From contig CAUJGJ010000185.1 of NCBI GenBank assembly GCA_963170055.1, positions 3,218,775 to 3,282,774 on the forward strand: a DNA stretch of 64,000 bases, read 5' to 3'. Shown here in pieces: positions 1 to 14,831 of this stretch. The position numbers and the translations under genes were made by a program. The notes under the pieces were generated by a model that had not been told where the DNA came from, ran no database searches, and was given only the letters and a program-made list of their open reading frames with translations. Origin of the DNA: Halisarca cf. caerulea (taxonomy: Eukaryota > Porifera > Demospongiae > Chondrillida > Halisarcidae). Positions within the stretch are counted from its first letter, which is position 1, and each line of letters begins with the position of its first letter.

Positions 1-685
1 AACCAAGAGAGGCGACGTAGAAGGCTAAGACTACGAGTAACCTTGTTACAAACAAATTCAATGTGATCACCCCAAGATAATGTTTATAACGTGAGGATCG
101 GTAAGTTATGCAGCACGAAAGTTGTACGATTTGTGCTCTATATTCATTGCACGTTTTTTAGTTATACGTTTTAGCTGTCATCATGATTATGCACAGTGGG
201 CGCTTAGAGCTATGCGATTTTTAATTATGCGATTTGGTGAACAGAAACATAAATGTATGATGCCTAATTTATGTATGCATACAAAACTTGGAGAGCTGGA
301 TCAACCACCTTAACTGCCAAGCTCCTTCAAAAGGATCTGGAAGTAAGGTGTGCGTGACTATGAGAGACAGAGACAGTGCTCTTTGAGGATATCTTTCATC
401 TATTTCTTATAAACTTCAATAAAAAGTGCCATATCATTGAAACATCTGCAATTCGTGTTTTAGGTTCTTGCTCTGTTATGCATCCCAAAAGTGTTGCGGT
501 GGCACTATCTATATTAGCCCTTGCATGTGTACAAAGACAACAGATGCTACCGATGAACACATGTATTAGGGGATATAAAATGTACTTGCCCTCAAAACAT
601 AGGATTTGGCATTTTATGTCATACAGCCATTGTGCTAACCACTGAAATTAATAAATATTTAGCTTTAGGCACCTACAGTATCTGT

Positions 686-766
<81 letters not shown>

Positions 767-900
767 CTATCATTATTATTATTATTATTTACAACAGGTT
801 AAATTAAAACAAAAACTACAACTTATAAATAATGGTGAAAAGAAAAAGAACTGTAATCATGCAAATACATACATACATAATGTTCTGAAACAGAAACACT
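1..900. other. No gene seen
   Basis: AT-rich with short unsupported reading frames. (CATA)n and (TA)n at 686-762 and an (ATT)n stretch at 770-790, continuous with the 3' tail of the LINE remnant that follows on the minus strand. Confidence 0.6.
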
Positions 901-901
901 A

Positions 902-1435
902 TTACACCTTACAACAACCTAAAATAGATGTGGCATTAGAATTTTGAATGCAGACACTGATGTGCTGACACAATTTTAGGTAGGCTAGAGGATCATTGGT
1001 GTGGCAACGGGTGTGTCTGCCCAGCTCTGTAATGAAATCCAGAGCATCCCTGCTAAAGGTACCAAATGATTCAAAGGTGATGGGTTGAAACCAATGGGAA
1101 TGGGAAAGCTCCTTGTAAGGATTACACTTTTTGGTGGCAGAGTAATCAGCAACCAATCCACATCCAGTTGAAGACCAATGGATGTAAGAGGGAGCTAAGG
1201 AGTCCCAACAAAGTAACATCCCAAACTAGTGCTCATCCCTTGGCCCAAGGTATAAATGTCATACCATCAGGGTGCTTGTCATCTGCTCGACATAGACCAT
1301 GAGGCTCGAGGATGGCAGCGACATCAATGGCAGTGAGGGCACGCTTTACTAACTCATTCAGTGCGGAATGACGAGGGATTCGGCCTTGGCTTTTATTTAC
1401 ATATATGTATGTATGTAATATGCTTATAAACCGTG
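902..1435 (-). pseudogene. Decayed 3' end of family-1 LINE (RLE domain)
   Basis: Minus-strand frames match the intact element's endonuclease: RIPRHSALNELVKRALTAID and LEPHGLCRADDKHPDGMTF, followed after a frameshift near 1233 by WDSLAPSYIHWSS, FESFGTFSRDALDFITELGR and the terminal SILGC. A foldback repeat begins at its upstream edge. Its 3' flank (positions below 900) runs into ATT repeats and a (TA)n tract. Confidence 0.85.
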
Positions 1436-1594
1436 GCTGCCAGGTGTATTGTGCATATATACGACCCAAACGTTGAGGTCAGAGGAAGTTTGTGGATAGA
1501 AATACCCCAAGCTGAGGGCGAGGGGTATATCTATCCACAAACTTCCGATGACTGAGACTGAGGGTCGTATGTGTGCACAATACACCTGGCAGCC
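1435..1594. repeat. 160-bp foldback (hairpin) repeat
   Basis: Outer arms GGCTGCCAGGTGTATTGTGC / GCACAATACACCTGGCAGCC; inner arms GGAAGTTTGTGGATAGA / TCTATCCACAAACTTCC; loop AAGCTGAGGGCGA. Inserted at the upstream edge of the 902-1435 LINE remnant. Confidence 0.85.
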
Positions 1595-1599
1595 ATGGT

Positions 1600-2559
1600 T
1601 CATATAATATATACACTGACAGAGAACAAGACGCCGATTTTGTTAAGTTTCTTCTCCTTTACCACTGCAAGTTTGGCTGCTACATGTGATTCTAAGACTA
1701 AGTTGTTGCTGGATCATTCAAGAGTGAAATCTGACAAATGTGATCTCTTCGTGATCGAATCATCACCCGATATTGTCTCTGCGGCAAAATTCTAAGTTAC
1801 TGTTTACATTTGACAAGTGAAACAAAGTAGGATGAGTCAGATTTACACACCTAAAGCTTTTCTGAAGCTTTAACAAAACAAAACAAAAGTGGAGAGGGAG
1901 TGTATGTGTTCATATATTCCCTGTGACCCTGTGACCAGGGTGGTTATCCCATATATACTTCCTGCGCAAAGTATGGGATTGCATAATGGTCAGTGTGTAT
2001 GTAATATATAACGCATGGTAGAGAAGTCGATTGCAGAAATATCGGACCGAGGGCACTTATATCAACTGAGGCGCGCAGCACCGAGGTTGATATGGAGCCC
2101 GAGGTCTGATATTTCCGCAATCGACCGATCTACCATGCGTCATCCCGTATATCCGGAAATATTGGCGACATTTTTAATTTGGCGGTTTGGCAGTCAGGAT
2201 CAAAATCGCCAAATTTCTATCACCAAATTTACACAAACCTACTTACTATGCTTTGTCCTTGCTGTGCAACTGCCAAATTTAATTTTTGCCAATATTAAAT
2301 TACAACCTGATCTTGCACAAATCGCCAAATTTAATGATCGCCAATATTTCCAGATATACGGTATAATATATAGTATGGTCAAACAACCTTAGCTTAAGAA
2401 TAAGGCTTCGAAACGATCAATTTGCTTTATCTCACCAGGTGTGCCTGAAAATCAGTAGCTACGAGATGTCCGCCATCTTTTTCGAGGTCCGAACTGGTCA
2501 TTATGGCATATATCAGACCTCCTTCTAATACTAAATTCCCTATGATTGCGCAATTACCA

Positions 2560-2596
<37 letters not shown>

Positions 2597-2901
2597 TAAT
2601 ATTATAGACATATTATATATATATATTTATCTCCCGATGATGTCATACATCAAAGAAGCCCCACTGGGTAGTATTTGGGATACCTGTCCTGCGGTCAGGA
2701 CAGTATTTGCTAAGCGTCCAGTTTGTCTCAACAATCAATAGCTGTCAATTAACGTGCAAAAGGTTGCAATAACAACATGTGCAATGTTCAGCAACTATAG
2801 CTGAGCAGTTGTCTTTTAAGTGTTAAAAGGAGATAAATTAGATATTACACAGCTTCCTTGGGGAGCAACATCATCGCCAACATGTTTACTCCCCACCGTG
2901 T

Positions 2902-2941
<40 letters not shown>

Positions 2942-3206
2942 TATATATTGGTAGACATTGTACAAGAGTATTATAATTCATACCAAAATAATATCAATCA
3001 CTAAATAATAGAAACACTAATCACACAAAATGGAAAATTTAAGATGACTCAGCACATTGCTATCACTTACAGACGTCTTTGAACGCTTGTATGTACAAGG
3101 AAATTGGTTCTCATCCAGTCTTTGCTTAGCCTCAGAGCACTGCATTTGACAGAAAATCACAGCATATGTATGTGGAGTATTACATGTATGGACTCACTCT
3201 CTCTCA

Positions 3207-3282
<76 letters not shown>

Positions 3283-4668
3283 CTGACATTCATTGCACAT
3301 ATGGTGAAGTCTGGGTAAGTCAAATTATTAGGGACAACAAAATCTGGCCTGTCAGAAACATTTTTAAAGTGGTTAGGCCATAATTGATTTGCTTTTAAGC
3401 AATACTGATTGGTGTTTGCACTGGGGGTAGAGGCAAAACTGATTGCTATTTACCCTGGAGAGAGGAAAGAAAATGTTGTATCCCACAGAATACTGCTTTT
3501 TGTAGCTAAATAAAAGGGTATATTTGGACTGTCTCAGTAGACTATGGACTTATGTGTCATGGTACGGGGGCAAAAGTTGGGTGGATCAACGACTACTGCG
3601 GGCTTACATTCACGATGTAGCCCTGCTACTCTGATGTAGCCCAGGTCAAGGGTCTTGTCAATCTCCTGCCAGCCAAAACCCATTCATGCCTCATTAATTA
3701 ATAGCTATCAATTGTCACATTTTGCAGTGTTTTGCTTCACCATGACACATAATAGTTGCCTTATGATGCTCATGACATCAGAATAAAATGGCAGAAAAAG
3801 GTACAATGATTGTTTGATAGTTTTAGAGGTCTGAAGCTGGATTTAGGAAATCAAACAAAATATTTTCTATGATTTAGCATGCAAATTAACTTTGTTTCGA
3901 CCAAAAAGTGGTAGTTATGACCGTGCCAGCTGTACCTCTGATGGCCTTGAAAATAAATTCCACTTATCAGAACTTCTACTTACTAACAGAGTTTGTTCAT
4001 CCTAGTATTGAGAAGGGACAAATAAACTCCCTCGACTTATCCAGAACATCCAGTTATGCAAGTTCGACTTACAAGTAGTACTGCAATGTACATACTTTAT
4101 CTCATGCACTCTAAATACTACACCAAGATGAGACAAGTACAGTATGCCATGCCAAACAATTAAGAGTTGCTACACAAGTATGTAATCGTCATCATACAAA
4201 TAATGTAGCAAGTCTTCTTGTGAGGAACTATGTGCAATAGTTGCTCTGTATATTAGTAATAATTATGCTATGCATTCATTGCCAAAAGTCTTTGTGTGAA
4301 ACTTGGTGTAGACATTCCATTTAGAACTTCATAGATGAAAGCAATGTAACCATCTTCATCATGACTGTAGGAGCATCCTTTTAATTGGTCTGTTAAAACT
4401 AGGCCTACTTCTACGGCCATCTTCACCCCATGCACTCATATGAAGTTCAACTAGATACTTAGTGTTGACATTACACTCCTACAGTACATGTGTATCATGA
4501 CATACTGTGGATATGTATAGCACAATATCAAATGCTAAACCTTTTCCAGTCTGGGCCAAGGAGAAAGTTCCACATGCACCCAGAGCAATCCCTCATTTCA
4601 GTAGACATAATGCATGTACAAACAACAATACAACTCAGGTAATACTCAACCAAAATATCTTCACTTAC
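1600..4668. other. Intergenic or unresolved TOPBP1 3' region
   Basis: Contains the 2011-2142 foldback, (TA)n at 2563-2640, (CA)n at 2903-2937, (TA)n at 3206-3280, and a reverse MITE relic near 3950-4090. I looked on the minus strand for exons with BRCT7/8 hallmarks and found none. A 50-codon minus-strand frame at 4420-4268 (MAVEVGLVLTDQL start) has no supporting homology. Confidence 0.5.
2011..2142. repeat. Foldback repeat with GC-rich loop
   Basis: Arms CGCATGGTAGA...CGATTGC / GCAATCG...TCTACCATGCG, second pair TATATCAAC / GTTGATAT, loop region TGAGGCGCGCAGCACCGAGG. Confidence 0.8.
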
Positions 4669-5641
4669 ACTATAGATCCATTGTGGAGACACAATATGGC
4701 ACTTGTCTCTTTTTGCTTGCCTTGGCTCCTTAATTTTGGAAACATCCCCTTTCTTCCCCTGATAAATATAGTGGGTACAACCAGGTTCAAGGGTCCACTG
4801 ATAACTACCGCCAAGGTCTGTCACAATCGTGTGGAGCTCAGCTACAAATCAAACAGGTATGTATGTACATATGCTACTATACTTTGTCTTGTAGCTAGTG
4901 TATCCAAATGCACCAAAAACACCTATGAAAGCTTCTAACATATCATTGGGTGAAAACAAATTTGTACGAATGTGTATGGTGGCATGCCATGGTCAAGCAC
5001 TTTCCTAAATGAAACCTGACAAGTGTTAGAATAGTGCACAAATAGTGTACCTTGAATTCTCACTAATTTCTTGTTTACAAACACAACAACATTCTTTAGA
5101 GGCCTTGCAGCATCCTCTAAGTTAGGAACAATTTGATCCTCATCTTTAGGCTTTATCTCTGCCAAAGCTTCCGCAAACATAGTACCAAGTTGCTACAAAA
5201 AGTACATACATATGTTTGTACTGTACATACACATGTCAACACAAATACAAGTATACACATAAGCAAGAATATGCAATAATTATTGTATGGCCAACTGTGC
5301 ATTGGCATATTAAATTTTATTGGTCGAGTTCCTGAGGGCGTGAAGCACCTGAGGGGCGAGTGCAATAAAGAACAAATGCATAGCTGGCCATACAATAACT
5401 TACTTGTTGGCTCACCGCATCATACAAGAAATACAAATGTACTGAACATGCAGGGCTTCTTTGAGGTAGTGGTGGGAGGGAGGCAAGAGGGGCATCTCCC
5501 CCACCTCCTCCCATATACTGTAGCATTACTCTGTAACACACATGCACAACTGTAGCAGTGATCTGTGAAATACCAAATCTGCTTCAGTGGTCAAAATAAC
5601 CTCAGATATCACTTCAATAAACCTTAATTCTAATTGTGTGT

Positions 5642-5718
<77 letters not shown>

Positions 5719-8700
5719 ATACCCAAGACCTGTAATGCCGTGAATGGTCCCCTGCCGTAAGTTGTCCCCCTATCGCTTTATCAATACTAAACCCTAACCC
5801 AACCTTAACCCTAACGCCTCGATGGTATAGAGTTTGTATTCGATAAGCATCCACGCCGGACAACTTCTAGGGAGGACAAGATTTGGTGTGACAGTCCCAC
5901 TTACTTAGCTAACTCCCCACAATGTCCCTGTTCCCTATTACACCACCACACTGTGTCAATGCACCTCCCCTCCTCCCTTGATCATTTTCCTGAAAGGAAG
6001 TCTGGTATAGACCGTAAATTACTTGGATGTTAGCAATCTAACATCCAAGAATGGACCCATGAATCGTTCCCACAAACAGAAAAGAAATTTAATCTTGGAG
6101 ATAAAAATAGCTGCATGTATACCCAATTCCTTGAGAATGTTCTGCTATACCACATAAGACATTGCAATCGAAATCTGTATGGCAAGTATAGGGCATACAC
6201 ATTAACAAGAACAGGATTGCCATTGCATGGCAAGAAGTCAAGAACAATGAGAAATACAGAGAAACGAAGGGCTTTGAAGCCCTAAGGGTCCGTGCAGATT
6301 CTTCTAATGAACCTTAATGTATGAATAATTCTAGATCAACCATCATCTCCTTTGTTCATGGCTATAGCAGCCACTAAGCTGTGCAAAGGGTTCATTTTAT
6401 GCAAACATAGAGATGCAGGGCATTACAGTAAGTGAAAATGATGAAACATTGAGTTATTTACTGTGGAACATGTGTACTGTTTTCAAAATAAATGCCCGAG
6501 CAAAGCTGAAATTGTCCGATGCAGCTTGTTACCGTTAGTACATTCATTCAACCACCATTTATTCTTAATTTCCAACACTGATTGTTGATGCTCCACGTGT
6601 GAAACCAGGCTGTACTGTAGCTGAGAGTTCTGAATACAGACTAACAAAACCTTGTGCACTTCAAATGAACTTGCATTCAGGAACAGATTAACTGAGGCAA
6701 CACATTTGACTAACTCTGCATATACTGCTGAATAGCATTAATCATAGTTACATGCAAATAGTATACTGTAGCATGACATACCGTACTGTCTGAAATTTTC
6801 GCAGGACTTTATTTCTGCAAAATTTGCAAATGGCTTCAGATTTGCGAAATTATATTTGTGAATTTTCCTGATGGGCTGGAAATGGTTGCTGTAAGTAATA
6901 GTTACCATATAGGATTTTGGGCGTATTGCTTATATTGACCTCACCCTCGGGCGCTTTGCACCCGAGGGCAAGGTCAATAAAAAGCAATACAGGCCTATGT
7001 ATCAGATGCTTCCTCAGTGAAGATATCCAAGTTCTTTCAAGTCAGCTTACGCCAGAGTGCACTGTCCAACCATCTTGGAAGCATATATTTGAGCTGCTCA
7101 GGAGTATATCAACGAGCTGATGGACATGATTCAAGCCTATAGACCTCAAAATCAGCCTTCGAAATAGCACCTAGCCTCGTCGAGCGTGTGTTACACATGC
7201 TATTCAAGATCTTCACCTCAACACGTGAAAGGTACAACAATACCATACATATATTTTACCCTGGCTTCCTAGATTACTAACTTACCTGCACTTGCAAAAA
7301 TAGAAATTCAAACAGCTGACTTTCAAGTGATTTGCAAAATTTACATCCTATACGAAATTTCCGACAGTAAGGTATGCATGTTAGGTGAATATTTTGCTGC
7401 TCCATGCATTATTGAAATGCTTCCTACAGGCTTGGCAGTGGTACCTTCTACAATTACCTCTACACTGCCCTTCCCCTTAACAATTTCTAAAGGAAACCCA
7501 AGATTAGGGTTCCAATATCAGAATATCAACACAGCCACTTTCTGGACTAAAGAATGCAGATGTTTTGGTGTGCATATACTAGGAAAACAGCGAACACACA
7601 AAACCCAGACAAACTATACAACAGAAGGATTAGACACTTTCAAATCTGATACCTAAACTATAGAGGGGAGGGTTTCCAGAGGTTTTCAACAAAACCTCCA
7701 ACATTTGATTTTCTTCACTTACTTGAGTGTTTGCAGGATCTTGTGACAAGGCAGATGTCATTTGCAAGGCATGCATTACTCCCTGTAGGAACAATAAAAA
7801 AGTAACAGAAGTTTTAAAAAAAATCTAAGTAATCACAGCAAACAGCTACAACAGCATATAACAAAATCCTAGTTGTGTAAAGGCTACCATGGTACATATA
7901 TGTAATATTATACGTTACTGTATTTACAAGCAACAAGTATGCAAGTACAGCAAACCCTCAGATAACCACAACAATTTAATGAGCCCACTTTGGATAGGTA
8001 CATAAATATTTCTCATACGTACATGTACCTATACATGTGATCCTCAATCAGTGGTTACAGGACAATCTAGCAATCAAATTTGGTTCAACATCTACACACT
8101 ATCTAAGGATTTGCACTCATGATGATTTAGGAGAAAGGAGGCCATTGGCCACCTACCCCAAAAATGTAATGAAATAAAGGTAACCACAGGAGGATCCTTT
8201 AAATGAACCAATGAAATCAGCAAGTCGCAGAGTTTGTCAATCCTAAATGCATGTATATTAATAATTGGGTATTTTAAAATATACTTTAAAAATTATTTTG
8301 GGATAATCCGAATTCTCAGATACCTCATACTGTACACAATAAATATTGCGGAGTGAAACTTTTGTGGATCTTGGATTTTAGTGATATATTCGTGGATGGC
8401 CATGTTTTGCCATTACACAAGAGCCCGACCTAAACTTTGTGGGTGTAAACTTTCACGGATGGCTTCCAAATCTATGAAAAACGTGAATATAAAACTGCGC
8501 AAAAATTAAAGCGTATACAGTAGAAAAATTAATATACATACTGTATATACATGAGGGTCAAATGAAGCCACAAGTACTTTTACACAAAATGTAAATGAGA
8601 TTGCATGCCCTACCGTTGTACTGAGACTTGGTTGTATGGGCTTAAATGGGGTAATAATATTTGTTTCTGCATTAGCACTTGGTTTAGAATGCAAAACACT

Positions 8701-9371
8701 CTGCTGAGCTTTGAGTGACACCAGATGATCCTCTTCTGGAACTTTGTAACCAGAGGTTGCACAGGAAAATAACCATCTGTGAAAAATGCTAACGCTAATC
8801 ACAAATCCCTGAACAAAATGCTCAAGCCACTAAAATACACATGGTACAACATGAATGTTCCCAGATAAACTTACGAATCTGTCACTGTAGGAATGTCCCA
8901 CTTCAAAGAAGCTTTATATTTTTCACCTGTGGGCTCTTTGAGTATAAGCTGAGTGCAGTCTCGATGAAAATCCTTGGAACATCTAGCACAAAGTAATACC
9001 CATATGCATGCATTAGAAAGGCTTAGCATTCTTGCTTACCCCACATACTGTAAGGTCACAAAATATCACATGTCAAATATCAAATATCCCATGTCAGTAT
9101 GACTGTCAACTTGAATTTCAAAACTAGTTCAGAAGGATGTTGCACTTGTCTCTAGACAATATGTCTGGCTGCACCCAAATAATACAAAAGTACTGCACCT
9201 GCTAATTAAAGATTTCCTGGGTCAATACTGAGGTTTTTGCACACATGGCTTACATACGTAGTATCAATATGAGTGTTTGAGTCCTAGAATTTATGCACAC
9301 ACAATTTCACCTTTAAATAGCATGGTCAATTCTTCATTTAATCACATGAACTCAAATGAAAAACTTCCAAT

Positions 9372-9427
<56 letters not shown>

Positions 9428-12400
9428 CGTGTGTGTGTGATCCATATTATGTATAAGTACCTTCCTCCCAGCTTCATTGCTAGTGACTGCAAATACCTTC
9501 TTTCTAGGCCACCATATTGGCTGACATACAGAGTACAACAATCCAAGCATATTGGATTCTTTTCACCACGAATAGGTCTATATAGGAAATGACTATCAGG
9601 AGAAACAAGCTTTCCAGTTTCCTCTAGTGACTCCTACAAGGAAATTCATCACTGACAAGAACTTGCAGAATCGCTTATACTTCAGAACACCTTACCAGCC
9701 AACAGATGGTTATGGGAATACCTTGACCAGCAGCAACATCAAAATCAGCAGGGCTAATAAACAAAGGCACTACCACAAAGTCAGCCAATGGACTTAAAGT
9801 TACTGTGCCTGGATATACAAGATGGCACAAGGTGAATACATAAACAAAACTTTATACAAATGCATGTGCACAAAAACACACAAACCTCCGAGGCGAGACA
9901 CCAATTGTCCAATTTGTTCTTTCCTGTCTTCTGCTATTAATGTATTCACATACACAACCTTCTGATCCAAAACATGACCAAGTGCTAGCAGGAAAGAGAT
10001 ACATAATATGATATGAAAATCATGCCACAAAAGTTGTAATAAAAGGAGTTCAGTAATCATACACAATTTCCATTGTAAATATAATTTTCACTAAAACATG
10101 AATACCATTTTCTTTGGCAGGCTTTACATCATCATATAGCTTCATAATATCATCCTCCTCATCCAAAGCCACAGCCACAGCCCGAGTAGGCTGCATGTCT
10201 CTGAGACTCTGTGGTAGGCTACTCTCAATGTCTACAGTGAAATTACTCTCATCAACGTGCTTACAAGCTGCAGCACACTCCAGAAGCCATTCCACCCTGA
10301 CAAATTTCAGCCTATAAAAATAGACCATTATGTAAGTTCTTTGCATGCCTAGTCACCAATCTCAAAAAGTGAGAAATGTACAATTCCCAAATTTTCAAAT
10401 GAGTATGAAACATACATATGCGTACTTTTGGGAAATGAATTTTAGGGGATATAAAAGCTATGTATGTTTGTTCCCAAGGTCAGCATTTAGTAGGACCTAA
10501 TTTTACAAAATATATAGAATACTCCCCCCCACAAGAGGTATTACTCTCAGTGACTTGAACATTAACCTAGCCTATTTAACTTCTTTATGGATTGAAAGCA
10601 GTTGAATTGGTATGACAGCCACTTCTGCTAGGCATCAATACCTGCTCTCGACTTGCAGTCTGAACAATTGCAGAAAGGAAGCATAGCACTGAAAGGATGA
10701 AGCAGTTTTGGCAGGTACAAATTTTCTTGATTTCTACATTGCTTCACCGAAATTCATATCATGCTAAAAGGGGAAACATTTGTATGCTACCCATTTATAA
10801 CATGAACAATTAAAAGAATACCTGACACACTGTATGTATGCACATACTTAGAGCGAAACTTCAACAACTTCTTCATTTCTTCTTGGTCTTCTTGCCCAAC
10901 TATAGCATGAGTAACAGATGAATTGAGCTGTTTCAGGCGAGAAGCTCCTAATAGCTGTATTAAATTGGACAATTTCTCGGCATGCACCTTTGGAAAGTCA
11001 CTAAGATATATCTACAACCAAATAAGAGAGAGGCAGTTCAATAATGGTAGCAGACCAGCTGACTTAATTCACATAGCCACAAAATACAACCACTTTACAT
11101 ACGTGCAGTATGTACATATGTGACGATGCACACAGTTCAACCTATCTCAGATGTACAGCAAAAGAAAGTAAGGTACGTAGCATTCAGAACTGAACAACAA
11201 GACCAGCAAATCCTCAAATAACACACACATTCCCACATCTTTTGGCAAGAAAAGTTCAGGTCTGGGTTGGTAGTTAGAGATACAATGGATAGAATGGCAA
11301 GTATGTACAACAAAAAGTAACAACAAATTAGAGTATTGATAAACAAGTACTCAGAGTTAAAAACTTGTGGAGGATACCGGCCCACATGCTTGACTCACTG
11401 GCAAAGCATTGAAGTACAACTGCTGAGTATTCATTGAACGTAATTGTAGATTTTGGTGTTTTGTTTTGAAACAATATTACTACTACAGAACTCTTGAAAA
11501 CTTTTGAAACAATATTACTACTACAGAACTCTTGCATTTCAGTTGGACACTGAAATACAAGAGTACAGTACTACAAAATTTGGGGAATACACTGTGTATG
11601 GTATATACTGTAATGGCATGTTCAGTGAGTGGTAAACATGAAATGATTACAACATACTTAAATAAGGATTACAATTTACCCAATACATTAGCAGTCTCAT
11701 GGAATATCACAAATACAATAAAATACGAGCACACACATATGTACATACGTACTTTACATTGCATCAAAATCTGACTGCCCATATCAGGCTGTGGCTTAAA
11801 TTCACTCAATGCTACAGCCCATGGCTGCGAAGAGCTGGGAGCAGATGAATTAGTCTCAAGAGAAGAAACTTCATAACCATCTTCTGGCAAGCAAATACCA
11901 GCAGATATGGAGTCAAAAAACCACTAAAATATGTAAAAATATAAAGGAAGATTATTGCATGTAGTTAAGCTTTGTCCATCAATACATGCGAAATAATTTG
12001 GGTGCTTTGCATATAACCAACAGGTGTAGATAACAGCACGTGGCAGTGACAAAGACATACGCATTTCCTACTAGAGCGCATGTACTGGTATGTGCGTATA
12101 ATCACAGTCAACACAGGGAAATTGACATAATAAGTTAGGTACATTTGCGAAAGCCACATTCAGGTAGCATTGCGCGACTTACTGATGGATGAACAGTACT
12201 AAGCTGCCACTTTTTAGCAAAGAGATATTTTTGCCCCTCAGGCTTCTCTACCAGCAAATGAGTACAATCATCACGTTTCATTTCTCCAGAATAAGTGCCA
12301 CCTTCACAAGAGAGTCACAATTAGGGGACAAGAAGGGCATTTGTCACAATGAAAACATTGGGTTAACAAAGACTAACCATGCTTCTGCGAAAGAATTTGA

Positions 12401-14702
12401 ATTTCTTTCCTTCTACTGGCATCCAGCCCTGTCACACAAATTACAAGACCTTGGAAGACACCACAGGAATGATTAGATAGCTACGAATGTATGGAAAAAA
12501 AATAGTGAAACTTTCAGAGAATATAAAATAAAATCTTCAAATTCATACAATATCCTCTGTGTTGGCAACAAATATCCTATCTTGTGTTGTGACTTGCTTC
12601 CAAATATAATCAACCCAGGAAGGAAGGATAATTGGAATGTTAGCTTTGGCAGCTATCTAAAATATCAAAATGCAAACTTTGTCAAGATGCACAACTTGAC
12701 AAAACCATATCAACTCTACAAGCATACTTTGTATTTTAGTGACTTCACTTCACCACAAATAAGATGAGTTGTTTTCAGGGTAAGATCACCTGTTGCTTCA
12801 CCTCCCATCAACTTCACCATTTCCCGCAATCGGGTCTATCAAAATGGATACTACAATATTATACACACATGTGAGCAACAGCATAGTTCAGCTTACTCGC
12901 TCATCCCTTGCAATGCTGGTAAATGTTACACTCATGTTCAACATGACTGTTGAATACATTGAGCACTTTCTCAATTTATGTGGAAAAAAGAAGTCCCTAG
13001 CCGAAAGTTCGACAATAGCACGAGCTGAAACAACCCTGCATTAAAAAGGTTCAATTAAGACCTATACTGCTACATATTCCTTCAAAATAATAATCACACG
13101 TACATATGTATATTATGGAGTACGGTAGTACTCCATATATAGGAATGACACTGAAAAAACATGGCTGCTATACATTACAGTAGATCCTTGATTATCCGGG
13201 CCTTGGTTATCCGGACTCTCGATTGCCCGACCCTAAGGCCTTGATTATCTGTAATAATCAGCCTCATGCTAAAGATAGAAAAATTAGCAGCCGCATATAG
13301 TTGCACATGCGCAGTAGTCGTTGCATACACACGTGGGAATCTGCTTCGATTTTTTGTCAGTTATTGGTATCCAGAGACAAATGGCTACTAGCGCTAAACG
13401 CAAAAGAGTAGTTTTGACAATTGCAGATAAGGTGAAGATAATACAGATGCTGGACGACTCCGTTTCCTACTCTGTCATAGCCAAGAAGTTTGGAATAGAC
13501 AAGAGCAGCGTGGGGGACATCAAGAAGAAACTTTTAATATAATGCGCATGTGTGCAAAAACCTGTAATTTCAATTATGCGGACTATTTCACTTATCCAGA
13601 CACTTAGAAATTGCTGTGACCAAAGGGGTACGGATAATCGAGGGTCTACTGTAGAGCAAATTTTATTTTTGCCTGAAAACTAACGATACAGTATAGTTAG
13701 AAGCATTTCGAAGTGATACTGGTACCGTTTGACACAGTAGCTACACAATAAAGTAATTAAAACCCTTCATAATGCTACACAACACCATTAAATTTAAGAT
13801 GATTACTCTTCTTGCTCTAGCCCATTCTTAAGAAAGGCAGAATAATAATAAAAACCAAAATTGAGACCTTTCACCCTATGTAAACTTTTCGCAATCTTGC
13901 TAAGAGACAACTCTTAGAGGGTTCCTTAATACTTTGTTCTGCTTAAAAGTTAGCAAAAGTGCTAACTTTCAAGCAGAACATGGTGTACCATAAATGAGTT
14001 TTCAGCATCATGACATAAGCCCAAATCCCTGTTCCACCATTTTGTTTCTGCATCATCCCCATATATGGAGTACTTCCGTACTCCATAATACAGTAAACCT
14101 CTAGTAAAGGACACCTCAAAATGAAGAAACCTCCTTAAACAAGACACCATTGTTCTGTCACATTTGCAGTCCCTTACATTCACAAGTGTACAGTTAAATC
14201 CTCTGAAACAAGGACACCTCCAGGACAGCTTACTATGATCACAGTGGTGTCCTTCTTATGGAGGGTTCACTGTGTATAACAGTCACATCTCATTTATTCA
14301 ATGCTGGTATATCTGAAACTTCATCCATCCAGGCCTCTGCTATGAATCAATAAGTTAAATCTATCCTGATATGTACACATATCTAACATCTGGTTTATCT
14401 GACACATTATATGAGGAAAAGACATGGTCGGATAAAAAAGGGACCACTGTATAGTATATATATATAATATACGCATATCCAAAATATGTGACATAATAGG
14501 TTTCACACATGACAAGCAATGTATATCAGTGTATTTCTGCTTGACACGGCTTAGATGATTTCTGTACAGTGCTAATTATTGGTTGATTGATTGATTGATT
14601 GATTGATTGATATACCTGTGCATATGTGAATACCACACCAGAGATTACATGTATGATATACATATACACGTACAAACACATATGTAGGTGCACACATGCA
14701 TG

Positions 14703-14756
<54 letters not shown>

Positions 14757-14758
14757 AT

Positions 14759-14831
<73 letters not shown>

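Noticed and set aside
4268..4420. Small minus-strand frame downstream of TOPBP1 as a possible terminal exon
   Set aside because: No BRCT or TOPBP1 tail similarity and no confident acceptor in phase.
5405..5450. Possible extra TOPBP1 exon ending AGCCAACAA before GTAAGT
   Set aside because: A good donor, but no upstream acceptor gives an open phase-0 exon.
5785..5818. CTAAACCCTAACCC telomere-like text
   Set aside because: Too short and irregular for an interstitial telomere array.
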